Below are positions 1-5,392 of a stretch of 5,688 bases of DNA, piece after piece (within the stretch, counting starts at the first letter, position 1; the number at the start of each line of letters is the position of its first letter). The notes under the pieces were generated by a model. The model searched no databases and had not been told where the DNA came from. It was given only the letters and a program-made list of their open reading frames with translations. Source of the DNA: JAZGBC01 sp036444495 (lineage in GTDB: Bacteria; Pseudomonadota; Alphaproteobacteria; Kiloniellales; J153); assembly GCA_036444495.1 (NCBI GenBank), contig JAZGBC010000071.1:1-5688 (forward strand). Reading direction: 5' to 3'. A program made the position numbers and the translations under genes.

Positions 1-741
1 ACGATCTTCAGCGAGGGCGATGCCAGCGGCGAGGCCTTCATCATCCATAGCGGGCGCGTGGAGATACTTAAACGCACCTCGGGCGATCCGATCCGGTTGG
101 CCGTGCTCGGACCGGGCGATGTGCTGGGCGAGATGGGGCTCCTGGAGGAGCGGCCGCGCTCGGCCACGGCCCGGGCCCTGGACGAGGTCACCCTGGAGGC
201 CGTGGAGCGGGAGGAATTCCTGCGCCTGCTTCTGGACGAGCCCAGCGAAGCCATGGGCTTGCTGCGTGCGCTCTTCGAACGCCTGCGCAGCGTGAACCAG
301 ATGCTGGTCAACGCTGGCCTGGAAGCCAAGGCGGCGCACACACCGCCACGGGTCGTGATCTTCGCGCAGGACGAAGAAGGCAATGACGTCTTACCCGAGG
401 CGGGGATCGAGGTACGCCGTTTCCCCTTTCGCATCGGCCGGGCGCCGGAGAGCCGCGAGGAGGAGGCGCTCGCCTTCAACGACGTGACGTTGCCCGACCA
501 ATCCCCGCACCGGCTCTCGCTCAATCATTTCGCGCTCGATATGGATGGGTCCGAGGTCATCGTGCGCGACCGGGGCAGCCGCCAGGGTATGCTGATCAAT
601 GGCGCCCACGTGGCGGGCGGCCGGGGTCCCGATCAGGCGGTGTTGAGGGATGGATACAACGATGTGGAGATTCACACCGCGCCATCGAACTTTGCCGTCG
701 GCAAGGCCTACCGTTTCAAGATCCTCGTGCAGCAGCCCTGA
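1..741 (+). CDS. Cyclic nucleotide-binding domain / FHA domain protein, 5' end outside window
   Basis: The frame is open from base 1 (ACG, Thr) to TGA at 739-741, giving 246 visible residues; the true start lies upstream. An internal GTG at 58 falls inside the first domain and is not the start. Visible residues 1 to about 95 form the second half of a cyclic-nucleotide-binding beta-roll (IFSEGD...GEAFIIHSGRVEIL), with a phosphate-binding cassette GEMGLLEERPRSATA at 43-57 that keeps the Gly-Glu pair and the Arg53 expected to contact the cyclic phosphate. A helical linker follows. Residues about 137-235 are a forkhead-associated (FHA) domain: FRIGR at 143-147, the S-L-N-H phosphopeptide motif at 173-176, and DRGSRQGMLING at 190-201. 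There is no helix-turn-helix, so this is not a Crp/Fnr-type DNA-binding regulator. By family knowledge FHA domains bind phosphothreonine proteins; linking cAMP/cGMP sensing to a Ser/Thr phosphorylation partner is inference. The gene converges on modC. Domain calls are firm; the specific role is unknown. Confidence 0.9.
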   Translation, partial: TIFSEGDASGEAFIIHSGRVEILKRTSGDPIRLAVLGPGDVLGEMGLLEERPRSATARALDEVTLEAVEREEFLRLLLDEPSEAMGLLRALFERLRSVNQMLVNAGLEAKAAHTPPRVVIFAQDEEGNDVLPEAGIEVRRFPFRIGRAPESREEEALAFNDVTLPDQSPHRLSLNHFALDMDGSEVIVRDRGSRQGMLINGAHVAGGRGPDQAVLRDGYNDVEIHTAPSNFAVGKAYRFKILVQQP

Positions 742-744
742 CGG

Positions 745-1869
745 CTAGTCCTCTTCGGACAGGAAACGTCCGGCGGCGCCGCTGCGGCCCAGGCTGTAGC
801 GGTCCACCGCCACCGCCTTGATGAGCGCGTAGACCTGCGCGCCGCGCTCGATGTTCAGGGCGACCAGCGAGCGGCGCGTGATGCGGGCCCAGAGCGCCGC
901 GCCGTTGGCGTCCAGTTGCAGGTCGACCTGGGGGCCTTCCTCGATGCCGATGTCGCGCACCACGCAAGGCACCGCGTTCAGAATGCTGAGACCCTCGGGC
1001 CGGTGGCGGGCCAGCGAGACGTCACGGGCGCGAATGCGCAGGCGCAATTCGGTCCCTACCGGCAACTCCAGCCGCGGAACCAGCAAGGTCCCGCCGGCGA
1101 AGCTGAGCTCGGTGAGGGCGAAGGCCTCGTCCTGACGCTCGACCCGGGCGGTGATCACGGCACCGGCCTCGTAGCGCCCGGTCAGCGGCCTGAGGTCGAG
1201 CCGGCTGGTCAGTTCGTCCACCGGGCCCACCGCCTCGACCCGGCCCTTGGAGATCAGCACCATGGTATCCGCCAGGCGCACGATCTCGGGCATGGAATGG
1301 CTGACATAGATTATGGGGATGCCCAGCTCGTCGCGCAGGCGCTCGATGAAGGGCAGGATCTCTTCCTTGCGCGGCTGGTCGAGGCCGGCCAGCGGCTCGT
1401 CCATCAAGAGCAGCCGGGGGTTGGCGAGCAGGGCCCGGCCCAGGGCGATGCGCTGCTTCTCGCCACCGGAGAGGTCGCGCGGATGGCGGCTCAAGAGCGC
1501 TTCCAGGCCGAGCAGCGCCACGATCTGGTCGAACTGGATATGGCGCTCGGCCGGCGGGACCAGCTTGTAGCCATAGACGAGGTTTCCACGCACGCTCAGA
1601 TGCGGGAACAACCGGCCTTCCTGGAACACGTATCCCAGCCGGCGCCGCTCGGGCGGCACGTCGAGCCGGCGGCTCGAATCGAACAGCAGGTTGCCGTTGA
1701 CCGAGATACGCCCCCGGTCGGGCTTGAGCAGCCCGGCCATCATGTTGACCAGCATGGTCTTGCCGGCGCCCGAGCGGCCGAACAGCGCGATCACGCCCGA
1801 GGTCTCGCAGGTGAAGTTCGCGTCCACCTCGAAGCTGCCGAGCCGTTTTTGCGCCGCGACTTCCAGCAT
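745..1869 (-). CDS. modC: Molybdate ABC transporter ATP-binding protein ModC
   Basis: This is the cytoplasmic ATPase that drives molybdate import through ModB. The 374 residues show a complete nucleotide-binding domain: Walker A GRSGAGKT at 31-38, Q-loop Gln83 in GYVFQEGRLFPHL, ABC signature LSGGEKQ at 133-139, Walker B LLLMDEP at 153-159, D-loop AGLD at 161-164 and switch His191. A C-terminal Mop/TOBE oxyanion-binding domain follows (roughly 288-353, SILNAVPCVVRDIGI onward). That domain and the FQEGRLFPHLSV stretch are typical of ModC rather than of sulfate or iron ABC ATPases. The ATG at 1869 lies 10 bp after the modB stop, with an AGGG eight bases upstream. It is the last gene of the minus-strand cluster and its TAG stop (745-747) sits 3 bp from the stop of the convergent cNMP-FHA gene, leaving no room for an intergenic terminator. 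Length and motifs are normal for the family. Confidence 0.96.
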   Translation of the reverse strand: MLEVAAQKRLGSFEVDANFTCETSGVIALFGRSGAGKTMLVNMMAGLLKPDRGRISVNGNLLFDSSRRLDVPPERRRLGYVFQEGRLFPHLSVRGNLVYGYKLVPPAERHIQFDQIVALLGLEALLSRHPRDLSGGEKQRIALGRALLANPRLLLMDEPLAGLDQPRKEEILPFIERLRDELGIPIIYVSHSMPEIVRLADTMVLISKGRVEAVGPVDELTSRLDLRPLTGRYEAGAVITARVERQDEAFALTELSFAGGTLLVPRLELPVGTELRLRIRARDVSLARHRPEGLSILNAVPCVVRDIGIEEGPQVDLQLDANGAALWARITRRSLVALNIERGAQVYALIKAVAVDRYSLGRSGAAGRFLSEED

Positions 1870-1879
1870 GGTTCGAGCC

Positions 1880-2572
1880 CTAACCGTCGATCCGGGCGCG
1901 CAGGCGGCGCGCGATGATTTCCGAGGCGGCCAGCGCGGCCAGCGAGAGCAGCACCGACAGCCCGGCCAGGCGCAGCGCCATGGCCTCCCCGCCCGGGGTC
2001 TGGATCAGGCTGAACAGCGCCAGCGGCAGGGTGCGCGTCTCGCCCGGGATGTTGGCGGCGAAGGTGATGGTGGCGCCGAACTCACCCAGGGCTCGGGCGA
2101 AGGCGAGCACCGCGCCGACCAGGATGCCCGGCGCCATGAGCGGCAGGGTGACGGTCAGGAAGACCCGCGCCGGGCCCGCGCCCAGTGTGCGCGCCGCGGC
2201 CTCCAAACGCCGGTCCACGGCCTCGAGCGACAGGCGCATGGCCCGCACCATGAGCGGGAAGGCCATGACCGCCGCAGCGAGCGCCGCTCCCTCCCAGGTG
2301 AAGGGCAGGCTGACGCCGAAGGTCTGCAGCAGGATCCTGCCCAGCGGCCCCTCGCGGCCGAGGAGGACGAGCAGCAGATAGCCCACCACCACCGGCGGCA
2401 GCACGAGCGGCAGATGGACGATGCCGTTGAGCGCGCTCTTGCCGACGAAGTCGCGGCGCGCCAGCAGCCAGGCCACGAACAGGCCGACGGGCAGGCTGGT
2501 CACCACGCTCCAGACCGCCACGCGCAGACTGAGCCCCAGCGCCTCGATCTCAAGGGGGCTGATTTCGAACAT
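1880..2572 (-). CDS. modB: Molybdate ABC transporter permease ModB
   Basis: This inner-membrane permease forms the molybdate channel as a homodimer with ModC and receives substrate from ModA. The roughly 230-residue protein is mostly hydrophobic, with about five membrane segments. It carries the conserved cytoplasmic EAA loop (EAAARTLGAGPARVFLTVTL, about residues 124-143 from the ATG), followed by LMAPGILVGAVLAFARALGEFGAT, the usual ModB/CysT-type C-terminal signature. The ATG at 2572 is preferred because its A is the last base of the modA TGA (TGATG), a layout typical of translational coupling. A GTG directly before it (2575) would add one residue and is a real alternative. I see no strong Shine-Dalgarno just upstream, which fits reinitiation from modA. 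The TAG stop at 1880-1882 is 10 bp from modC. Position between modA and modC makes the molybdate assignment firm. Confidence 0.95.
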   Translation of the reverse strand: MFEISPLEIEALGLSLRVAVWSVVTSLPVGLFVAWLLARRDFVGKSALNGIVHLPLVLPPVVVGYLLLVLLGREGPLGRILLQTFGVSLPFTWEGAALAAAVMAFPLMVRAMRLSLEAVDRRLEAAARTLGAGPARVFLTVTLPLMAPGILVGAVLAFARALGEFGATITFAANIPGETRTLPLALFSLIQTPGGEAMALRLAGLSVLLSLAALAASEIIARRLRARIDG

Positions 2573-2575
2573 CAC
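2570..2575 (-). promoter_or_regulatory. modA stop / modB start overlap (GTGATG)
   Basis: On the minus strand the bases read GTGATG. TGA ends modA, and ATG (2572-2570) or the in-frame GTG (2575-2573) starts modB. Stop/start overlaps of this sort usually allow the terminating ribosome to reinitiate, keeping ModA and ModB synthesis coupled. Which start is used cannot be decided from sequence alone. Confidence 0.7.
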
Positions 2576-3363
2576 TCGGCCGTCCGGACTTCGAAGCCGT
2601 GTTCGCGGAAGATGTCCCGCGCCTCGGGCCCGCGCAGGAAGTCATAGAGCGCGGAGACGGCCGGACCCTCGCGCCCGGACACGAGCGCGAGCGGGTAGAC
2701 GATGTCGGGATGGGATCCTTCGGGAAAGCGGGCCACGATGCGCACGCGCGGGCTGATTCGGGCATCGGTCGCGTAGACGATGCCGGCCGGGGTCTCGCCC
2801 CGCTCGACCAGCACGAGCGCCGCGCGCACCGATCCGACATAAGCCGCCTTGGGAGCGACCTCGGACCAAACGCCCAGGTTCTCCAGCGCGGCCTTGGCGT
2901 AGAGACCGGCCGGAACGTGCGCCGGATCGCCCATGGCCAGGCGCCGCCCGCCCAACGCCGCGGCCAGGGGGAAGTTCCGCGTCACGGTCAGCTCGAGCGT
3001 CGTCTTCTTGGGTGCGATCAGGACCAGGCGGTTGCCCAGAAGATCGATGCGCGTGTCCGCCGCGATGCGGCCCCGTGTTTCCAGATGGTCCATCCAAACC
3101 GTGTTCGCGGAGAGGAACAGGTCGGCAGGCGCGCCGTACATGATCTGCTGGGCCAGGGTGGAGGAGGCGGCGAAGACCGCTCGGACCCTGCCGTGCCCGC
3201 CCGCCTCGAAGGCGCGCGCCACGGCCTCGATCGCATCGGTCGTGCTGGCCGCGGCGAAAAGCGTGACCTCTTCCTTAGCGTCCGCGCCGGCGGAGCCAAC
3301 GACCGCAAGCGCCAGGACCAGCCCTGCCAGATACGCCGCCAACCGCGGGCGCGCTCGGGTCAT
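2572..3363 (-). CDS. modA: Molybdate ABC transporter periplasmic substrate-binding protein ModA
   Basis: ModA binds molybdate (also tungstate in known members) in the periplasm and delivers it to ModBC. The 263 residues begin with a Sec signal peptide: basic TRARPR, hydrophobic core LAAYLAGLVLALAVVG, and likely cleavage after ADA near residue 29. The mature part has AAASTTDAI at 37-45, FAASSTLAQQIMYGAPADLF at 64-83, GDPAHVPAGLYAKAAL at 145-160 and GIVYATDA at 194-201. Ser40, Ser67, Ala152, Val179 and Tyr197 line up in spacing with the oxyanion-contacting residues I recall for E. coli ModA (Ser12, Ser39, Ala125, Val152, Tyr170), so a functional pocket is expected. The start is ATG at 3363, preceded by AAGGAG with an 8-base spacer, only 18 bp after hisI. 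The stop overlaps the modB start. No ModE-type operator or separate promoter is apparent in the 18-bp gap. Confidence 0.96.
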   Translation of the reverse strand: MTRARPRLAAYLAGLVLALAVVGSAGADAKEEVTLFAAASTTDAIEAVARAFEAGGHGRVRAVFAASSTLAQQIMYGAPADLFLSANTVWMDHLETRGRIAADTRIDLLGNRLVLIAPKKTTLELTVTRNFPLAAALGGRRLAMGDPAHVPAGLYAKAALENLGVWSEVAPKAAYVGSVRAALVLVERGETPAGIVYATDARISPRVRIVARFPEGSHPDIVYPLALVSGREGPAVSALYDFLRGPEARDIFREHGFEVRTAE

Positions 3364-3371
3364 TATCAGCG

Positions 3372-3377
3372 CTCCTT
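3372..3377 (-). promoter_or_regulatory. Ribosome binding site of modA (AAGGAG)
   Basis: A strong Shine-Dalgarno, AAGGAG on the minus strand, lies 8 bases before the modA ATG and 4 bases after the hisI TGA. It fixes the modA start at 3363. It also suggests that modA, as a periplasmic binding protein, is translated strongly in its own right rather than only by coupling to hisI. Confidence 0.8.
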
Positions 3378-3381
3378 GGTA

Positions 3382-3789
3382 TCAGTCGCCATAAAGCTCG
3401 TGCGGGTCGGTCTCGACCGGCAGGAGCTCTTCGAGCCGGCCGTCCTCGCCGAGCCCGCGGTAGAAGCAGCTGCGCCGGCCGGTATGGCAGGCCACGCCGG
3501 TCTGCTCGACGCGCAGCAGGAGCGTGTCGCCGTCGCAGTCGATGCGCAACTGCACCAGGCGCTGGACCTGGCCCGAGGTCTCGCCCTTGCGCCAGAGCGC
3601 CTGGCGCGATCGGGACCAGTAACAGACGCTGCCACTGGCGAGCGTCTCGGCCAGCGCGGCGCGGTTCATCCAGGCCAGCATCAGGACCTCGCCGCTGTCG
3701 TGCTGCTGGGCGACGGCGGGCACCAGGCCGTCGGCATCGAAACGGACGGCCTCTTCCAGGGCGGAGGGCAGCGCGGCCGGGTCGCTCAT
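3382..3789 (-). CDS. hisI: Phosphoribosyl-AMP cyclohydrolase HisI
   Basis: This cytoplasmic enzyme opens the purine ring of phosphoribosyl-AMP to give ProFAR, the third step of histidine synthesis. At 135 residues it is a monofunctional HisI with no fused HisE pyrophosphatase domain, as is common in Alphaproteobacteria. Family motifs run in order: VLMLAWMNRAAL at 35-46, YWSRSRQALWRKGETSG at 57-73, the acidic metal site DCDGD at 84-88, and GVACHTGRRSCFY at 98-110. Cys85, Cys101 and Cys108 have the 16- and 7-residue spacing of the zinc cysteines of the family; Asp84, Asp86 and Asp88 are the likely magnesium ligands. The ATG at 3789 has AGGGAG nine bases upstream, placed just after the metC stop. 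It lies 17 bp from metC and 18 bp from modA, same strand, so cotranscription is likely. No other his gene is in the window. Confidence 0.96.
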   Translation of the reverse strand: MSDPAALPSALEEAVRFDADGLVPAVAQQHDSGEVLMLAWMNRAALAETLASGSVCYWSRSRQALWRKGETSGQVQRLVQLRIDCDGDTLLLRVEQTGVACHTGRRSCFYRGLGEDGRLEELLPVETDPHELYGD

Positions 3790-3798
3790 GTGATCCTA

Positions 3799-3804
3799 CT
3801 CCCT
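3799..3804 (-). promoter_or_regulatory. Ribosome binding site of hisI (AGGGAG)
   Basis: AGGGAG on the minus strand lies 9 bases before the hisI ATG and 2 bases after the metC TGA. It supports the ATG at 3789 as the start. A second purine stretch, AGGA, lies nearer the ATG. Confidence 0.7.
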
Positions 3805-3806
3805 AT

Positions 3807-5012
3807 TCAGCGAGACTTGGTATTAGCCGCGCGGTTGAGCCGCTCGAAGCCGGCCTCCAGGTCCGCGATCAGGTCGTCGGGGTTTTCCAAACCGATATGG
3901 AACCTGAGAAGCCGACCTGGTTCGTCCCAGTTAGTGGCCGTGCGGATTGGCGTCAAGTCGACGGGCCGGACGAGGCTGTCGTAGCCGCCCCAGCTCACCC
4001 CCATGTGGAAGAGATTCAGACCGTCCAGCATCGCCGTCACCGCGTCCCCCGGACAGGGCTCGAGCAGCACTCCGAACAATCCCGAGGCACCCGTGAAGTC
4101 GCGCTGCCACAGGGCATGGCCCGGGTCGTCGGGCAGGGCCGGGTGAAGCACGCGCGCCACCTCCGGCCGCGCCTTGAACCAGTTGGCGAGCCGCAAAGCG
4201 TTTTCCTGATGCCGCGCCAGGCGCACCGAGAGCGTACGCAGGCCGCGCAGCGCCAGATAGACGTCGTCCGGGGCGGCGGCATAGCCAAGTTGGAACGCCG
4301 TGCGGCGCAGCGTCTCGTAATGCGCCTCGCCGGTCACGACCAGGCCCATCATGGCATCGGCGTGGCCGACGATGTATTTGGTGCCCGAATGGATTATCAC
4401 GTCGACTCCGTGGTCGGCGGGCTTGAAGTAGAGCGGCGTGGCCCAGGTGTTATCGCACAGCACCACCAGGCCCGCCTCATGAGCGGCGCCGGCGATGGCC
4501 GGCACGTCCTGGATCTCGAAGCTGAAGGACCCGGGGGATTCCAAATAGACGAGCCGCGTATTCGGCCGGATCAGGTCGGCGATCCCGGCGCCGATCAGCG
4601 GGTCGTAATAGCCGGTCTCCACGCCGAGGCGCTTGAGCAGATGATCGCAGACCTGGCGCGCCGGGTCGTAGATCGAGTCGGTCACCAGGATATGATCGCC
4701 GGCGCCCACGAAGGCGAGGAGGGCGCAGGAAATCGCGGCCAGGCCCGAGGGCAGCGCGATGCAGCCGTAGCTCCCTTCCAGCGCCGCCACAGCCTCCTCC
4801 AGGGCAAAGGTCGTCGGCGTGCCGTAGCGGCCGTAGTACAGCGTTCCCTTGTCGAACTTGCCGTCGATCGCCGCCTCGAACCCGGCCACGGTATCGAAGG
4901 CAAAGGTCGAAGCGTGATAGACGGGCGGGTTGACCGCGTGGTGCTGGCGCTCGGGCTCGCGGCCCAGGCGGGTCAGCAAAGTCTCCATCCTGTATTCCGG
5001 CTTCTTCTTCAT
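3807..5012 (-). CDS. metC: Cystathionine beta-lyase MetC (PLP-dependent, Cys/Met metabolism family)
   Basis: MetC cleaves cystathionine to homocysteine, pyruvate and ammonia in methionine synthesis. The 401-residue protein is a fold-type I PLP enzyme. The internal aldimine lysine is Lys212 in SGTKYIVGHADAMMG (209-223), the pyridine-binding aspartate is Asp187 in LCDNTWATPL, and YYGRYGTPT (59-67) supplies the Tyr and Arg that reach the neighbouring subunit's cofactor. Tyr115 fits the ring-stacking position. RDFTGASGLFGVLLEP (304-319), SWGGYDSLV (340-348) and LLRFHIGLENPDDLIADLEAGF (start 368, substrate-carboxylate Arg370) match proteobacterial MetC more closely than cystathionine gamma-synthase or MetZ. 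The ATG at 5012 gives MKKKPEYRMETLL, but I see no strong Shine-Dalgarno there; ATG at 4988 (Met9) is an alternative. It is the first gene of the minus-strand cluster and its TGA is 17 bp before hisI. Related C-S lyase activity is possible for this family. Confidence 0.93.
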   Translation of the reverse strand: MKKKPEYRMETLLTRLGREPERQHHAVNPPVYHASTFAFDTVAGFEAAIDGKFDKGTLYYGRYGTPTTFALEEAVAALEGSYGCIALPSGLAAISCALLAFVGAGDHILVTDSIYDPARQVCDHLLKRLGVETGYYDPLIGAGIADLIRPNTRLVYLESPGSFSFEIQDVPAIAGAAHEAGLVVLCDNTWATPLYFKPADHGVDVIIHSGTKYIVGHADAMMGLVVTGEAHYETLRRTAFQLGYAAAPDDVYLALRGLRTLSVRLARHQENALRLANWFKARPEVARVLHPALPDDPGHALWQRDFTGASGLFGVLLEPCPGDAVTAMLDGLNLFHMGVSWGGYDSLVRPVDLTPIRTATNWDEPGRLLRFHIGLENPDDLIADLEAGFERLNRAANTKSR

Positions 5013-5084
5013 ATCGTAGCTGGCCCGCGGGTTCTGGCGACTGGCCGCACCCGGGCCGGCATGACCCGAGGCGTCGAGCCGCGA

Positions 5085-5115
5085 ATTCTAAGCTAAAGGG
5101 CCTGGATTCTGCCAG
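5085..5115 (-). promoter_or_regulatory. Candidate promoter for metC (and the downstream cluster)
   Basis: On the minus strand TAGAAT (5090-5085) matches five of six bases of the -10 consensus. A poor -35, CTGGCA (5115-5110), lies 19 bp upstream. Transcription would start near 5078, giving a leader of about 65 bases. The spacing is long and the -35 weak, so this is only a candidate. The same stretch has GG-N10-GC spacing like a sigma-54 site but lacks most of the other consensus bases. Confidence 0.25.
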
Positions 5116-5117
5116 AA
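5107..5117. repeat. Short palindrome TTCTG-N-CAGAA upstream of metC
   Basis: TTCTG and CAGAA are perfect inverted arms around a central C. The site is about 95 bp upstream of the metC ATG and overlaps the possible -35 area of its promoter. The octamer GATTCTGC here (5105-5112) recurs in both units of the tandem repeat at 5233-5272, and GCCAGAAC (5111-5118) has its exact reverse complement at 5031-5038. It could be a repressor or activator half-site set, but short palindromes also occur by chance. Confidence 0.35.
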
Positions 5118-5183
5118 CCGCGCGGGATTTGGCCCTGGGCGGAACGATAAATCAATCCGGCGGCCCGATTGAGCCTTCACCCT

Positions 5184-5212
5184 ATTCGGTCGTGTCGCCG
5201 GAACATTCGGTC
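5184..5212. repeat. Direct repeat ATTCGGTC, two copies with 21-bp period
   Basis: ATTCGGTC occurs at 5184-5191 and exactly again at 5205-5212. The 21-bp period is two DNA helical turns, which would put two bound proteins on the same face. CCGGA (5198-5202) and TCCGG (5211-5215) form an inverted pair across the second copy. A binding site is plausible but not proven. Confidence 0.4.
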
Positions 5213-5232
5213 CGGGGGGACTCTCCAAGCTC

Positions 5233-5272
5233 TGATTCTGCGCGTTCCGCGGTGATTCTGCGCGTTCTGCGG
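5233..5272. repeat. Tandem direct repeat, two 20-bp units
   Basis: Unit 1 (5233-5252) is TGATTCTGCGCGTTCCGCGG. Unit 2 (5253-5272) is identical except for C to T at its 16th base. The units abut with no spacer and there is no partial third copy on either side. Unit 1 also contains CGCG-TTC-CGCG, a small inverted repeat that the substitution breaks in unit 2. The block ends 14 bp upstream of a TTGACG -35-like hexamer, a position suited to a transcription activator of the AapJ-like gene. A replication-slippage duplication without function is the alternative. Confidence 0.75.
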
Positions 5273-5293
5273 CGTCAAAAAGGAGTTTGACGC
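5272..5293. promoter_or_regulatory. Perfect 8-bp inverted repeat overlapping a -35-like hexamer
   Basis: GCGTCAAA (5272-5279) and TTTGACGC (5286-5293) are exact reverse complements separated by AAGGAG. The right arm contains TTGACG, the best -35-like hexamer of the region, so a protein bound here would compete with RNA polymerase. The layout suits a dimeric repressor operator. If transcribed it would also form a hairpin, but there is no T-tract after it and so no sign of a terminator. Confidence 0.5.
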
Positions 5294-5315
5294 GATAACG
5301 CGAACGGGTCATCAT
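5287..5315 (+). promoter_or_regulatory. Candidate promoter of the AapJ-like gene
   Basis: TTGACG (5287-5292) matches five of six bases of the -35 consensus. After a 17-bp spacer, CATCAT (5310-5315) matches four of six of the -10. Transcription would start near 5322, giving a leader of about 70 bases before the ATG at 5393. The flanking direct and inverted repeats strengthen the case that this is the control point. Confidence 0.4.
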
Positions 5316-5378
5316 CACCGAAATTCAAGGGCGGGATACAACGTCCGGGGCCCATCAAGCTGAATTCTTGAATTAAAC

Positions 5379-5384
5379 AGGGAG
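5379..5384 (+). promoter_or_regulatory. Ribosome binding site AGGGAG of the AapJ-like gene
   Basis: AGGGAG lies 8 bases before the ATG at 5393. It identifies that ATG as the start of the reading frame that leaves the window at the right edge. Confidence 0.8.
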
Positions 5385-5392
5385 CGTCTACC

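Larger units (their letters stand above)
745..5012 (-). other. Probable five-gene transcription unit metC-hisI-modA-modB-modC
   Basis: All five genes read on the minus strand with gaps of 17 bp (metC-hisI), 18 bp (hisI-modA), a 1-base stop/start overlap (modA-modB) and 10 bp (modB-modC). The first two gaps are almost filled by the Shine-Dalgarno sequences of hisI and modA, leaving no space for a normal promoter or a hairpin terminator, although a promoter inside hisI or metC cannot be excluded. Spacing is seen directly; cotranscription is inferred. The main promoter would then be in the 5013-5392 region. Confidence 0.7.
5013..5392. other. Divergent intergenic control region between metC and the AapJ-like gene
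   Basis: These 380 bp separate two divergent genes. I see no convincing coding sequence: the one sizeable open frame here (minus strand, 5088-5318) has low-complexity Pro/Arg/Asn content, no recognisable motif and runs across the repeats. The region holds a 20-bp tandem repeat, a perfect inverted repeat beside a -35-like hexamer, an 8-bp direct repeat with a 21-bp period and a small palindrome nearer metC. The last 35 bp before the plus-strand gene are more AT-rich (5361-5380), and a further 8-bp inverted pair there (AATTCAAG 5322-5329 / CTTGAATT 5367-5374) could fold in the leader RNA. I found no Mo-box of the ATCGCTATATA type and no SAM riboswitch fold. Confidence 0.75.

Noticed and set aside
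692..704. TTGCC-GTC-GGCAA hairpin near the end of the cNMP-FHA gene
   Set aside because: The stem is only 5 bp, lies inside coding sequence and has no T-tract on either strand, so it is not a credible terminator.
756..772. CGGAC / GTCCG inverted repeat with a 7-base loop in the end of modC
   Set aside because: It is a short stem within the modC coding sequence without a following T-tract; it fits chance in GC-rich DNA.
916..2647. Plus-strand open frames opposite modC and modB
   Set aside because: They are antisense to complete, motif-rich ABC transporter genes, their translations are compositionally biased and motif-free, and I see no ribosome binding site that would support them.
2599..3984. 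Long plus-strand open frame opposite modA, hisI and the end of metC
   Set aside because: It lies antisense to three clearly recognisable genes, has Arg/Gly/Gln/Ala-rich content without any family motif, and is the expected by-product of GC-rich codon usage on the other strand.
5080..5102. CTAAGCTAAAGGG on the plus strand resembling the 3' part of a SAM-II riboswitch
   Set aside because: It is on the wrong strand for metC, the 5' stem and pseudoknot partner are missing, and no plus-strand gene follows for almost 300 bp.
5100..5115. Possible sigma-54 promoter (GG-N10-GC) on the minus strand before metC
   Set aside because: Only the GG and GC spacing and TGGCA fit; the TTGC part is absent. Such partial matches are common in GC-rich DNA.
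5088..5318. Minus-strand open frame of 76 codons starting MMMTRSRYRV in the intergenic region
   Set aside because: It has no recognisable motif, is rich in Pro, Arg and Asn, and spans the tandem and inverted repeats, which look regulatory. Not supported as a gene.
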